Below the pieces are notes generated by a model. It did not search any database and was not told the origin of the DNA. It saw only the letters and a list, made by a program, of their open reading frames with translations. Shown here in pieces: positions 24,599-34,312 of a stretch of 64,000 nucleotides of DNA (its first letter is position 1; each line of letters begins with the position of its first letter). Position numbers and translations under genes: made by a program. The stretch lies in NCBI GenBank assembly GCA_050250875.1, contig JBFWNV010000003.1:364516-428515 (forward strand), written 5' to 3'. Source of the stretch: CAWAYR01 sp050250875. Its GTDB lineage: Bacteria; Acidobacteriota; Vicinamibacteria; Vicinamibacterales; UBA2999.

Positions 24599-27500
24599 GC
24601 CTTGCACGCGCGCTCGCCCTCCTCGTCGTCGCGATGCTGCTGGTCCGGCCCGCGCCGGCGACGGCGCAGGACGACGCGGCGGTGCCATCCGGCCCGGCGT
24701 TCTCGCTGTCGTCGAGCGAGACGTTCACCAGCCGCGACCGTGCCGAGATCTGGCTCACCTTCCGGCAGGTGTCGTCGCTCGACTTCCGGATCTACAAGGT
24801 GCGCGATCCGATCGCGTTCCTCAGCGCTCTGCGCGACCCGCACCAGTTCGGCACCGACCAGCCGGCCCCGGTGCCGCAGGAGCCGACGCTGCTCGAGCGC
24901 ATCGCCACGTGGAAGGCGGCTCAGCGGCGGCGGGTGCGCGACTTCGTCCGCGCGCAGACGACGGTCGAGTACCGGCAGGCCCGCCGCGCCGCCGATGACA
25001 CGACCCGCGTCTCCCGGCGCGTGCAGCTCCAGGTGAACACGTTCGCGCAGGTGCCGCTGCTCAACCCCGAGCAGCTGGTCAGCTCGTGGCGCGAGCTGCT
25101 GCCCAACTACCGCGATGCCGAGGTGCGCCGGCTGCCGCTCGATCTCAGCGAACGCGGGATGTACGTCGTCGAGGCCGTGCACGACCGCCTGCGCGCGTTC
25201 ACCGTGGTGGTGATCTCGGACGTCGGCGTTGTCGCCAAGGCGTCGCCCGGGCAGATGCTGCTGTTCGCGGCCGATCGGCACAGCGGCGAGCCGCGCGGCG
25301 GGTGCGAGGCCCGCGTCGTCGCCGGCGGCGCCGCCGTGGCGGCCGGCCGCACCGCGGCCGACGGCCTCGTCGACGCCGCGGTGCCCGACGACACGCGGGC
25401 GGCGCTCGGCATCGTCGCCTGCGGCGACGACGTCGGGGTGGCCGATCCCGGCGGCTGGGTCTTCGGCCAGGCGAGCCGCGAACTCGCCGCCTTCGTCTAC
25501 ACCGACAAGCCGATCTACCGGCCCGGCCACACCGTGCATGCCAAGGCGGTGCTGCGGTGGCGTCACCGCGACGCCCTCTCGGCCTTCGATCGGCCCGACG
25601 TCGAGGTGCGGGTCACCGACGCGATCGGCGGGGTGATCCTGCGCCAGCGCGCGCCCGTGGACGAGTTCGGCGGCGTCGCCGTGGACGTGCCGCTCGGCGC
25701 CGGTGCCGCCCTCGGCCTCTACGGCATCAGCGTCCTCAGCGGCGACGCCGAGGCCTCGGGCATGTTCGAGGTCCAGGAGTATCGCCGGCCCGAATACGAG
25801 GTGCTCGTCACCGTCGCCGACCGATTCGTCGTGCAGGGCCGGGAGGTCGTCGCCGACGTCCAGGCGCGCTACTACTTCGGCCAGCCGGTCGCCAACGCCG
25901 CCGTGCACTACGTCGTGGAGAAGCAGCCGTACTACTCGCCGCTGCGCTGGAGCGACGACGCCGATCCCGAAGAGGACGGCGGCTGGTACGGCGGCGACCT
26001 GCGCACCGAGGGCGACCTCACGCTGGGCGCCGACGGCCGCGGGCAGATCCGGCTGCCGCTCGAGCCCGATGCCGACGGCCGCGACTACCGGGCCCGCATC
26101 GAGGCCCGTGTCACCGACGCCAGCGGCCGCGAGGTCACCGGAGCGGGGGTGGTGCAGGCGACGTTCGGTTCGTTCCTGGTCTCGGCGCGGCTGGATCAGT
26201 ACATGGCGCGGCCGGGCGGCTCGGTGGTGCTCACGGCGCGCACGGTGGACTATCCGGGCACGGCCAGGGCCGACGTCCCGGTGCGTGTCCTGGTCGAGCG
26301 CCTGCAGTACGCCGACGGCTACTACAGCGCGCCGACGGTCACCCTCGTCGCCGAGACCGAGGCTCGCACCGACGCCGACGGGCAGCTGGCGACGACGGTC
26401 GCCGTGCCGACCGTGCCCGGCAGCTACCGCGTCGCGGTCGTCGCCCGCGAGGGCGATCGCGACCTGCGCGATGACGCCTGGCTGTGGGTACCGGGACCGG
26501 GCGACGCGCCGGCCGACGGCGACAGCGAGTACCTCGAGCTGCTCGCCGACAAGCGCACCTATGCGCCGGGCGACACCGCCCGCGTGGTGGTGCGCGGGCG
26601 CGACGTGGTCGGCCCGGTGCTGCTCACCAAGGAGGGCCAGCACGTCTCGTGGCACCAGGTCGTGCGGCCCACCGTCGCCGGCGCGTTCGAGATCCCGGTG
26701 ACCGCCGGCGACATCGGTGACGTCTACGTGCACGTCACGCTGCTGCGCGACGGCAAGCTCCTGCAGGCCGAGCGTCGGCTCACGGTGCCGCCGGTGTCGC
26801 GCACCCTGCAGATCGCGCTGACCGCGGACCGCCCGGTCGCCAGGCCGCAGGAGCCGGCCACCTTCGCCGTGCAGGTGACCGACGCCGAGGGCCGGCCCGC
26901 CCGCGCCAGCGTCAGCCTCGCCGTCATCGACGAGTCGGTGTACGGCGTGAAGGCCGACACCACGCCCGACCCGGCGCGGGTGTTCTACCGCCGCGAGTAC
27001 TCGCGCGTCGGCACGGCGTTCTCACGCCACTATCACTTCACCGGGTTCTCCGGCACCGACCGTCTGCGGCTCGCCGCCAGGCGCCGCCGGCCGCTGTCGC
27101 TGGCCGACTTCAAGGCCGACCGGCTGGCGCAGCCGCAGGTGCGCAAGGAGTTCCCGGACGCCATCCACTGGGTGGCGTCGCTCGTCACCGACGCCGAGGG
27201 CCGCGGCCGCGTCACCGTGCGCTATCCCGATTCGCTCACGACCTGGCGTCTCACCGCGCGCGCCGTCACCACCGACACGAAGGTCGGCGCCGCCGTCGCC
27301 CGCACCACCACCACCAAGGACCTGATCGTGCGGCTGGTTACGCCGCGCTTCCTCACCGAGGGCGACACGATCGCGACGCCGACCATCGTCCACAACTACC
27401 GCGACGAGGCGCGTGAAGCACGGGTGCAGGTTTCGGCCACCGGCGTGTCGGCGAGCGGCGCGACGGCGCCGGTCTCGAGCGCGGTGGCGGCCAACGGCGA

Positions 27501-29295
27501 ACGGCGCGATCCGTGGTCGTATACGGCCGGCGCGCCGGGCCGCGCGGTGTTCACCGCCACGGCCTCGGCCGGCGGCGACCGCGACGCCCTCGAGCTGACG
27601 GTGCCGATCGTGCCCTACGGGGTGCGCCGCGAAGTGTCCGCGACCGGCTCGCTGGCCGGCGCGGGCGACACGACGCGATCGCTGGTCGTTCCCGACGCCG
27701 CCAATCCCGCCGCCCGCACGATCCGCGTGGCGCTGGCGCCGTCGATGGCCGGAGCGCTGCTCGGCGCCGCCGACCAGCTCACCAGCTTCCCCTACGGCTG
27801 CACCGAGCAGACGCTGTCGAGCTTCATCCCCAACCTGGTGGTGACGCGCGCCCTCACCGACCTCCAGCTCGCGCCGACCGAGCGCCTGTCGATGCTCGGC
27901 CGCCAGGTGACCGACGGCCTGCGGCGTCTCTACGACCTGCAGCACGACGACGGCGGCTGGGGCTGGTGGGCGTCGGACGGCAATCACCCGTTCATGACGG
28001 CGTACGCGTTGTCGGGACTGGTCGACGCCGAGGCGCACGGCTACCGTGTCGACGGCGGACGCCGTGAGCGCGCCGTGCAGATGCTCGCCTCGATGGTGCT
28101 CGACTACCCGCGGGCCGAGCCGGAGCTGAAGACCTACATGGTCTGGGTGCTCGGCCGCGCCCTCGGCGGTCGCGCCACCCTCGACGTCTACCGCGACGGC
28201 GAGGCGCGCACCTACACGCAGCGCGCGGCCCTCGACGAGGTGTGGAACGCCCGCGATCGGATGTCCTCCTACGGCCACGCGCTGCTGGTCCTGGCGCTGG
28301 CCGGCGTCGACGACCGCCGCGCCGACGAGGCGGTCGGCCTGCTGGCCGCCGCCGTGCAGCGCGAGGGCGCGCTCGCCCATTGGGCCAGCGATCGCGATCC
28401 GCTGCTCGTCGACGGCGGCGACACCAGCGTCGAAGCCACCGCCTGGGCGGTGCGGGCCCTGGCGGCGCGGACGCCGGATTCGCCGCTGCTGGAGCCGGCC
28501 GTACGCTGGCTGATCCTCAACCGCCAGGCCGGCTGGTGGGCGACGACGAAACAGACCGCGCTGGCCCTCGACGGCGTGCTGGCCTACATGCGCGCCCGCC
28601 GCGACACCGGCGCCGTCGGCACGGTGGAGGTCGTGGTGAACGGCGCCACGGTCGGCACGCACACGTTCACACGCGAGTCGCTGGTGGCGTCGACGCCGAT
28701 CACGATCACGGCCCCGGCCGTCGGCGGCGCCAACAGCGTCCGTCTGGTGAGCCGCGGCACCGGCACCGTCCATTGGACGGCCACCGCCGAGTACTTCGAT
28801 CCGACGGCCGCCCAGCATCGCCGCGGCTCGAGCGATCTGGCCATCACGCGGTCGTACGCGCGGCTCGAGTCGATCCGTCAGAACGGCCGCCTCGTCTACC
28901 GCGAGGTGCCGATCACCGGACCGCTCCAGACCGGCGACGTCGTGGCCGTGCGCCTCGCGGTGGCCGGCGGCGGCGACTGGCGCTACCTGCTGCTCGAGGA
29001 TCCGATCCCCGCCGGCACGGAAGCCGTGACCCGCCGCGACAGCTACCCGCTCGCGCGCGAGACGCCGTGGGCGCGGCTGTCGCACGAGGAGTACCGCGAC
29101 GAGCGCTCGGCGTTCTTCCTCGAAGCGCTCGAGCGCGGACGCGCCGACGTGCTGTATCTGCTGAAGGTGGTGTCCGACGGCACGTTCCGCGCATCGCCGG
29201 CCCGCGTCACGCCGATGTACGTCCCCGACGTGCACGCCTCGTCCGAGCCCTTCACCGTGCAGGTGGCGACGGCTCCGGGCGGAGGCGGGCGGTGA
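24595..29295 (+). CDS. bacterial alpha-2-macroglobulin (YfaS-type)
   Basis: A 1566-residue secreted protein of the bacterial alpha-2-macroglobulin family, which traps attacking proteases through bait cleavage and a reactive thioester. The ATG at 24595 gives a clean signal peptide ending ATAQ; there is no lipobox. N-terminal macroglobulin domains include AFVYTDKPIYRPGHTVHAK, a hallmark MG segment. The thioester motif YGCTEQ is intact at Cys1069-Gln1072, followed by GGWGWWASDGNHPF of the TED helical barrel. A receptor-like C-terminal domain ends near PMYVPDVHA. No penicillin-binding protein 1C gene is adjacent, unlike the lipoprotein subtype. Both ends overlap neighbouring genes by 4 bases. Confidence 0.95.
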   Translation: MSLARALALLVVAMLLVRPAPATAQDDAAVPSGPAFSLSSSETFTSRDRAEIWLTFRQVSSLDFRIYKVRDPIAFLSALRDPHQFGTDQPAPVPQEPTLLERIATWKAAQRRRVRDFVRAQTTVEYRQARRAADDTTRVSRRVQLQVNTFAQVPLLNPEQLVSSWRELLPNYRDAEVRRLPLDLSERGMYVVEAVHDRLRAFTVVVISDVGVVAKASPGQMLLFAADRHSGEPRGGCEARVVAGGAAVAAGRTAADGLVDAAVPDDTRAALGIVACGDDVGVADPGGWVFGQASRELAAFVYTDKPIYRPGHTVHAKAVLRWRHRDALSAFDRPDVEVRVTDAIGGVILRQRAPVDEFGGVAVDVPLGAGAALGLYGISVLSGDAEASGMFEVQEYRRPEYEVLVTVADRFVVQGREVVADVQARYYFGQPVANAAVHYVVEKQPYYSPLRWSDDADPEEDGGWYGGDLRTEGDLTLGADGRGQIRLPLEPDADGRDYRARIEARVTDASGREVTGAGVVQATFGSFLVSARLDQYMARPGGSVVLTARTVDYPGTARADVPVRVLVERLQYADGYYSAPTVTLVAETEARTDADGQLATTVAVPTVPGSYRVAVVAREGDRDLRDDAWLWVPGPGDAPADGDSEYLELLADKRTYAPGDTARVVVRGRDVVGPVLLTKEGQHVSWHQVVRPTVAGAFEIPVTAGDIGDVYVHVTLLRDGKLLQAERRLTVPPVSRTLQIALTADRPVARPQEPATFAVQVTDAEGRPARASVSLAVIDESVYGVKADTTPDPARVFYRREYSRVGTAFSRHYHFTGFSGTDRLRLAARRRRPLSLADFKADRLAQPQVRKEFPDAIHWVASLVTDAEGRGRVTVRYPDSLTTWRLTARAVTTDTKVGAAVARTTTTKDLIVRLVTPRFLTEGDTIATPTIVHNYRDEAREARVQVSATGVSASGATAPVSSAVAANGERRDPWSYTAGAPGRAVFTATASAGGDRDALELTVPIVPYGVRREVSATGSLAGAGDTTRSLVVPDAANPAARTIRVALAPSMAGALLGAADQLTSFPYGCTEQTLSSFIPNLVVTRALTDLQLAPTERLSMLGRQVTDGLRRLYDLQHDDGGWGWWASDGNHPFMTAYALSGLVDAEAHGYRVDGGRRERAVQMLASMVLDYPRAEPELKTYMVWVLGRALGGRATLDVYRDGEARTYTQRAALDEVWNARDRMSSYGHALLVLALAGVDDRRADEAVGLLAAAVQREGALAHWASDRDPLLVDGGDTSVEATAWAVRALAARTPDSPLLEPAVRWLILNRQAGWWATTKQTALALDGVLAYMRARRDTGAVGTVEVVVNGATVGTHTFTRESLVASTPITITAPAVGGANSVRLVSRGTGTVHWTATAEYFDPTAAQHRRGSSDLAITRSYARLESIRQNGRLVYREVPITGPLQTGDVVAVRLAVAGGGDWRYLLLEDPIPAGTEAVTRRDSYPLARETPWARLSHEEYRDERSAFFLEALERGRADVLYLLKVVSDGTFRASPARVTPMYVPDVHASSEPFTVQVATAPGGGGR

Positions 29296-30032
29296 TCGGC
29301 CCGCTCGTACGCGTCACGGTGTGGCTCACCGCGGCGCTGGCGGCGCTGGCCAGCCTCTTCTGGGCGCTCGTCTCGACGCCGGAGTCGAACGCCTGGATGC
29401 TGGCGCTCTCGGCGATCCTCGTCGTCGTGATGCTGCTGGTCGCCGGCCTGGCCCTCGACGGCGGGATCCGGCTGTGGCGCGGCCAACCGCTCCGGCCCGG
29501 CGGGCCGGGCGACCTCGTCTGGCCGGGACTGCGGCTGCTGCCCGCCCTGGGGCTCTTCGCGCTGGTGTGGTGGACCGCCGGATCGGCCCAGGCCTGGGTC
29601 GAGGCCGCGCGCGGCCGCATCACCGCCGCCATCATCGCGCGCACGGGCTGGGCGGATCCGGAGGTGCTCTTCACGGCGGCGGCATGGCTCACGGCGCTCG
29701 CCGCCTGGGTGGCCGGGCCGCTGCTGGCGCTGGGCTGCTTCGGCGCGGCGACGCGCGGCACCGCGGTCGTCGGCGTCCGCCGCTGGGTCTCTCAGTCGTT
29801 GTCGCTGCGCGCGCTGGCGGCGGGCGCCGCGCTGGCGTTCGCCCTCGGCCGCTTCTGGCCGTGGCTGGAACAGTGGCGGATCGCCCTGCCGCCGACGATG
29901 GTGCAACTGGTGTTCGCCGGCGCCAAGATCGCCGTCGGCCTGGCCGCGCTGGCCGTCGTCGCCGCCGGGTTCATCCGGCTCGCGGCGATGGATCCCGATC
30001 GCGGGCATCGGGGATCGTCGCCGCCGCTGTAG
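29292..30032 (+). CDS. polytopic membrane protein in the macroglobulin operon
   Basis: A 246-residue integral membrane protein with about five or six helices (for example VTVWLTAALAALASLFWAL, LALSAILVVVMLLVAGLAL, LLPALGLFALVWWTAG) and no recognised domain. The GTG start overlaps the macroglobulin stop (GTGA), so the two are coupled. Its last 62 bases are antisense to the convergent gene that follows. A role in macroglobulin placement or export is possible but not shown. Confidence 0.65.
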   Translation: MIGPLVRVTVWLTAALAALASLFWALVSTPESNAWMLALSAILVVVMLLVAGLALDGGIRLWRGQPLRPGGPGDLVWPGLRLLPALGLFALVWWTAGSAQAWVEAARGRITAAIIARTGWADPEVLFTAAAWLTALAAWVAGPLLALGCFGAATRGTAVVGVRRWVSQSLSLRALAAGAALAFALGRFWPWLEQWRIALPPTMVQLVFAGAKIAVGLAALAVVAAGFIRLAAMDPDRGHRGSSPPL

Positions 30033-30744
30033 ACGCCGGCATCGGATCGATGAACAGGGGCCCGCTGGCCAGCAGCGGCACTCGCGGGATCCGGAACTCC
30101 CCGAGCGCCAGCCGCGGCGGCGTCGTCGCCATCGCCCCGAGATCGACGCCGTTGATCGCCGCCCGGCTCGCGGCGATCGCCCAGAGGCGCCGCGGGTTCG
30201 ACAGGAACCCGGCGCCGCTCGGCAAGCGGCCGGACAGGCGCAGCGGCCCGGTGCCGAGCACGGCGCGGGCCGTGGCGGCGATCACCGACAACCCGCGGCG
30301 ATCGCGCCACAGCCATTCGGGCACCACCGCCGCGACGGCGCTCAGCAGGCGGGTCCGCCACGCCGCGGCCAGCGACATCCGCCACGCCACGGCACGGCCG
30401 CCGTCCACGGCCACCGTCAGGGTCCATGGACCGTCCCACTCGAGGCGGATGGGGACGACGGCGACCCGCTCCAGCGCCGGCGCGAAGTGGCTCGTGCACC
30501 CCTGGTCGCAGGTGGCGTCGGTGTAGAACGTCCACGCACCGTCGGGGCGGCGGTGCCACACGGCGGTGTACCCGCAGCCGCTCGACGCGACCGGGAAGCG
30601 GCGCAGCGCCAGCAGGTCGCCCGAGGCGAACGCCACGCCGAGCACGCCGTAGCCCAGGTAGCGATCGCCCGGACCGGGCGGCACGGGACCACCGCGTTCA
30701 ACCGCGGCGATCACCGCCGCGGGCGGGACGGAACGAGCGGGCAT
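29971..30744 (-). CDS. hypothetical protein
   Basis: A 257-residue protein of unrecognised family. The ATG at 30744 is chosen over the one at 30750 because GGAG is six bases upstream of it. It has no signal peptide. A conserved-looking stretch contains YGVLGVAFASGDLLALRRFP, SGCGYTAVWHRRPDGAW and three Cys (SGCGY, TCDQGC) that could bind metal, then a hydrophobic Ala/Leu segment near 125-145. The C-terminus overlaps the convergent membrane protein gene. Confidence 0.55.
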   Translation of the reverse strand: MPARSVPPAAVIAAVERGGPVPPGPGDRYLGYGVLGVAFASGDLLALRRFPVASSGCGYTAVWHRRPDGAWTFYTDATCDQGCTSHFAPALERVAVVPIRLEWDGPWTLTVAVDGGRAVAWRMSLAAAWRTRLLSAVAAVVPEWLWRDRRGLSVIAATARAVLGTGPLRLSGRLPSGAGFLSNPRRLWAIAASRAAINGVDLGAMATTPPRLALGEFRIPRVPLLASGPLFIDPMPASTAAATIPDARDRDPSPRAG

Positions 30745-30851
30745 GGACATCTCCGGAGCGACGCCGCGCTAAGATGGCGCCGGCGGCGGCTCTACCCGGA
30801 TTCACGACGGACGAGCCAGGAACCCGCCAGCTCTGTCAGACCGTGAATCCC

Positions 30852-31421
30852 ATGGGGGACGCCCTGTCCGACATCACCCAGCTGCTGCAGGCGCACCGCG
30901 CCGGCGATCCCGACGCCGTCAATCAGCTGGTGCCGCTGCTCTACCAGGACCTGCGGCGGATCGCCCGCATCCAGCTGCGCCGGCGCGCCGGGCACGACTC
31001 GCTCGACACGGGAGGGCTGGTCCACGAGGCCTACCTGCGCCTGGTCGATCAATCGCGGGCCGACTGGCACGACCGCGGTCACTTCCTGGCCGTCGCCGCC
31101 ATCGCCATGCGGCAGATCGCCGTGGACCACGTGCGGCGGCGGGTGCGCCTGAAGCGCGGCGGCCCCGACGCGCCCGTGCCCCTCGACAGCGGACACGCCG
31201 CGCACGGCGACTGGGAACGGATTCTGAGCGTCGACCTGGCGCTGCAGAAGCTCGAGGCGATCGACCCGCGGCTGGCCCGCACCGTCGAGTGCCGCTACTT
31301 CGCCGGCCTGTCGGAAGAGGAGACCGCCGAGGCGCTCGGCGTGTCGCTGCGCACGGCGCAGCGCGAGTGGTTCAAGGCCCGGGCGTGGCTGCGGGCCGAA
31401 CTCGGCGGGGAGCGGCCGTGA
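30852..31421 (+). CDS. ECF-type sigma factor (TIGR02999 group)
   Basis: A 189-residue sigma-70 family regulator typical of Acidobacteria. Region 2 carries GGLVHEAYLRLVDQS and HFLAVAAIAMRQIAVDHVRRR (core and -10 contact). Region 4 is the helix-turn-helix YFAGLSEEETAEALGVSLRT followed by WFKARAWLRAEL. The ATG at 30852 is chosen; an in-frame GTG lies at 30843. A TAAGAT -10 is at 30770-30775. It overlaps the kinase gene by GTGA, so kinase and sigma factor are made together. Whether the kinase controls the sigma factor is inference. Confidence 0.93.
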   Translation: MGDALSDITQLLQAHRAGDPDAVNQLVPLLYQDLRRIARIQLRRRAGHDSLDTGGLVHEAYLRLVDQSRADWHDRGHFLAVAAIAMRQIAVDHVRRRVRLKRGGPDAPVPLDSGHAAHGDWERILSVDLALQKLEAIDPRLARTVECRYFAGLSEEETAEALGVSLRTAQREWFKARAWLRAELGGERP

Positions 31422-34312
31422 TCGACCGCTCGCGCTGGGCGGCGGCCGACGCGCTGATCGACGAGGCCCTGGGGCTGCCGGTCGAGGGCCGTGACGCTTT
31501 CCTGCAGGCCCGCGCCGGCCACGACCCGGCCCTGCTCGACGTGCTGCGCGCGGTGCTGCACGAGGCGAGCACCACCGATGGCTTCCTGGCGCCGGATCCG
31601 GCGGTGGCGTCGGCGGTGGTCGAGGCCCTGGAGGTGAGCACGACGGCGCCCGAGCCGGTGCGCGACGTGCTGGCGCCAGGCGGCGAGATCGAGCACTACG
31701 TGATCGAGGCCTTGATCGGCCGCGGCGGCATGGGCGAGGTCTACCGGGCCCGCGACCGGCAGCTCGGCCGCGCCGTGGCCCTGAAGGTGGTGCCGCAGCG
31801 CTTCGCCACCGATCCCGATCGCCTCGGCCGCTTCCGCCGCGAGGCCCGCGTCCTCGCCTCGCTCAGCCATCCCGGCATCGGCGCGATCTACGGCGTGGCC
31901 AGGGCCGACGGCGTCGAAGCGCTGGTCCTCGAATACGTCGAGGGGCCGACGCTGGCCGAGGCCGTGGCCGCCGGGCCGCTGCCGCTGCCGGAGGTGTTGC
32001 GCATCGCCCGCGGCCTGGTCGACGCGCTCGACGCCGCGCACGCCCGCGGCATCCTGCACCGCGACCTCAAGCCCGCCAACATCAAGCTGACCGCCGACGG
32101 CGCGGTGAAGGTGCTCGACTTCGGGCTGGCCAAGGCGCTCGACTCGGCCACCGACGCCGTCGAGACCACCGATCTCACCGGCCAGACGCCGGGCATGCTG
32201 CTCGGCACGGCGTCGTACATGAGCCCCGAACAGGTGCGGCGGCAGCCGCTCGATCAGCGCGCCGACATCTGGGCCTTCGGCTGCATCGTCTTCGAGATGT
32301 TGACCGGCACGCGGGCCTTCCCGGCCACCTCGCTGCAGGACGTGCTGGCCCGCGTCCTCGAACGCGAACCGGCCTATTCGCTGCTGCCGGGTGCGACGCC
32401 GCCGGCAGTGCGCCGGCTGCTGCGCCGCGCGCTCGAAAAGGACCCCCAGCGTCGTCTCGGCTACATCGGCGACGCCCGGCTCGATCTCGACGACGCCGCG
32501 CAGAGCCCGCCCGACGACGGCGATTCCGCGCCTGCACCGGGTCCGCGGCGATCGTGGGCGGTGGCCGGCCTCATCGGCCTCGCCGTGGGCGCCGCCGGCG
32601 CCGGCCTGCTGGCGTGGCGGGCCGGCCGGGCCGAGGCCACGCCCCCGGTCGCCCGCTTCGCGGTGTCGCTCGACGACGCCGATCCGGTCTTCAGCTACCA
32701 GCCGATGCTGGCCGTGTCCCCCGATGGCCAGACGGTGGCCTACCGGGCCCGCCGGGACGGCACGACCCGTGTCCATCTGCGCCGTGCCGACGATCTGGCG
32801 GTGCGCACGCTCGAGGGCACCGAGGGTGCCACCGGCCTATTCTTCTCACCGGACGGGCAGTGGCTCGGCTTCGACGGGGACGGCGTGTTGAAGCGGGTGG
32901 CGCTGGCCGGCGGCACGCCGGTGGCCATCGGACCCGCGCCCGGCGGCGTCACCGCGACGTGGATCGCCGACGACACCATCGTCTTCGCCACCAACACCGC
33001 CCGCGTCCTGCAACGGATGTCGGTCGGCGGCGGCGCGCCGGTGGCGGTGACCGCGCTCGACCCGACACGGGGTGACACGCTGCACCTGCTGCCGCAGGCG
33101 CTGCCCGGCGGCCGGAAGGTGCTCTTCACGATCGTCGCCGGCCCGGCCCGACATGTCGCGACCGCCGAGGTCGCCACCGGGCGCATCACCGTCGTCGCCG
33201 AGGGCACCCACGGCCGGTTCATGGCGCCCGACATCCTGCTCTTCGTGCGTCAGGGCACGCTCTTCGGGCAGCGCTTCGACGTCGAGAGCGGCGCCGTCTC
33301 GGGCACGGCCGTGCCGCTGGTGGACGCGGTGGCAATCACGGATGGCACGGTCGGGCACTTCGACGCCGTGCCGTCGGGCGGGTTCGCCTACGTGCCGGCC
33401 GGGCAGGTGCCGGTGCCGGCGCGCGATCTGGTCTGGCTCGATCGCGCCGGGCGCCGCACCCCGGTGCCGACGCCGCCGCGGCCGTTCACGCGCGTGGCGC
33501 TGTCGCCCGACGGCACCAGGGCGGCCGTCGGCGTGGACGACCCGGACAACGCCGACATCTGGGTCGTCGATCTCGTCCGCGGCACCTCGAGCCGGCTGAC
33601 CGCCGAACCGCCAATCGACAGCGCGCCGGTGTGGTCGCCCGACGGCCGCTGGATCGCCTTCCGGTCCGAACGCGAGAGCCCCGGCCTGTTCCGGCGCGAT
33701 GCGCTGGGCGCCGGGCCGATCGAGCAGATCAGCGTCACCGATGGGCCAATCCACAGCCCCTCGGCGTGGTCGCCCGACAGCCGCACGCTGTTCTTCGCGC
33801 TGTTTCGCAGCTACGCGCGACAGGCCATCGCGGCGGTGACGCCGCCCGATCGCACGATCACCGTCCTCGTCGACGGCGAGTCGGCGCAACTCGAGCCACA
33901 TCTCTCGCCCGACGGACGCTGGCTGGCCTACCAGTCCGATGAATCGGGACGCGCTGAAGTGCTGGTGCGCCCCTACCCCGCCGTCAACAGCGGGCGCTGG
34001 CAGATCTCGACCGCCGGCGGGTCGTCGCCACGGTGGAGCCGCGACGGCCGCGAGTTGTTCTACCTCGACGGCACGGGGCTGGCGGTGATGCCGGTGGCGC
34101 GCCGCGACACCTTCGCGGTCGCGCCGGTGCGGCGGCTCTTCGACGTCACGCCGTACGGCACGCGGCTCGGCGCCGACTACGAGGTGTCACCGGACGGCCG
34201 TCAGTTCCTGTTCGTCCTCAGCCAGCCGCCCCCGCCGCGCCGCCCCGCGCACCTCGTGGTCGTGCAGCACTGGGCCGGCGACGTCCGCCGCCGGCTCGCC
34301 GAAGGCCGCTAG
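31418..34312 (+). CDS. membrane Ser/Thr protein kinase with PD40/WD40-like propeller sensor
   Basis: A 964-residue Hanks-type kinase. After an N-terminal helical segment, the kinase domain (about 93-365) has LIGRGGMGEVYRARD (Gly loop 101-106), catalytic Lys123 in AVALKVV, HRDLKPANIK and a DFG, so it looks active. One membrane helix (about 380-402, GLIGLAVGAAGAGLLAW) leads to an extracellular six- to eight-bladed propeller of PD40 type with repeated SPDG turns (AVSPDGQTVAYR, WSPDGRWIAFRSER, LSPDGRWLAYQSDESGR). It starts with GTG overlapping the sigma factor stop. The last 126 bases are antisense to the convergent flavoprotein gene. Confidence 0.95.
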   Translation: MIDRSRWAAADALIDEALGLPVEGRDAFLQARAGHDPALLDVLRAVLHEASTTDGFLAPDPAVASAVVEALEVSTTAPEPVRDVLAPGGEIEHYVIEALIGRGGMGEVYRARDRQLGRAVALKVVPQRFATDPDRLGRFRREARVLASLSHPGIGAIYGVARADGVEALVLEYVEGPTLAEAVAAGPLPLPEVLRIARGLVDALDAAHARGILHRDLKPANIKLTADGAVKVLDFGLAKALDSATDAVETTDLTGQTPGMLLGTASYMSPEQVRRQPLDQRADIWAFGCIVFEMLTGTRAFPATSLQDVLARVLEREPAYSLLPGATPPAVRRLLRRALEKDPQRRLGYIGDARLDLDDAAQSPPDDGDSAPAPGPRRSWAVAGLIGLAVGAAGAGLLAWRAGRAEATPPVARFAVSLDDADPVFSYQPMLAVSPDGQTVAYRARRDGTTRVHLRRADDLAVRTLEGTEGATGLFFSPDGQWLGFDGDGVLKRVALAGGTPVAIGPAPGGVTATWIADDTIVFATNTARVLQRMSVGGGAPVAVTALDPTRGDTLHLLPQALPGGRKVLFTIVAGPARHVATAEVATGRITVVAEGTHGRFMAPDILLFVRQGTLFGQRFDVESGAVSGTAVPLVDAVAITDGTVGHFDAVPSGGFAYVPAGQVPVPARDLVWLDRAGRRTPVPTPPRPFTRVALSPDGTRAAVGVDDPDNADIWVVDLVRGTSSRLTAEPPIDSAPVWSPDGRWIAFRSERESPGLFRRDALGAGPIEQISVTDGPIHSPSAWSPDSRTLFFALFRSYARQAIAAVTPPDRTITVLVDGESAQLEPHLSPDGRWLAYQSDESGRAEVLVRPYPAVNSGRWQISTAGGSSPRWSRDGRELFYLDGTGLAVMPVARRDTFAVAPVRRLFDVTPYGTRLGADYEVSPDGRQFLFVLSQPPPPRRPAHLVVVQHWAGDVRRRLAEGR

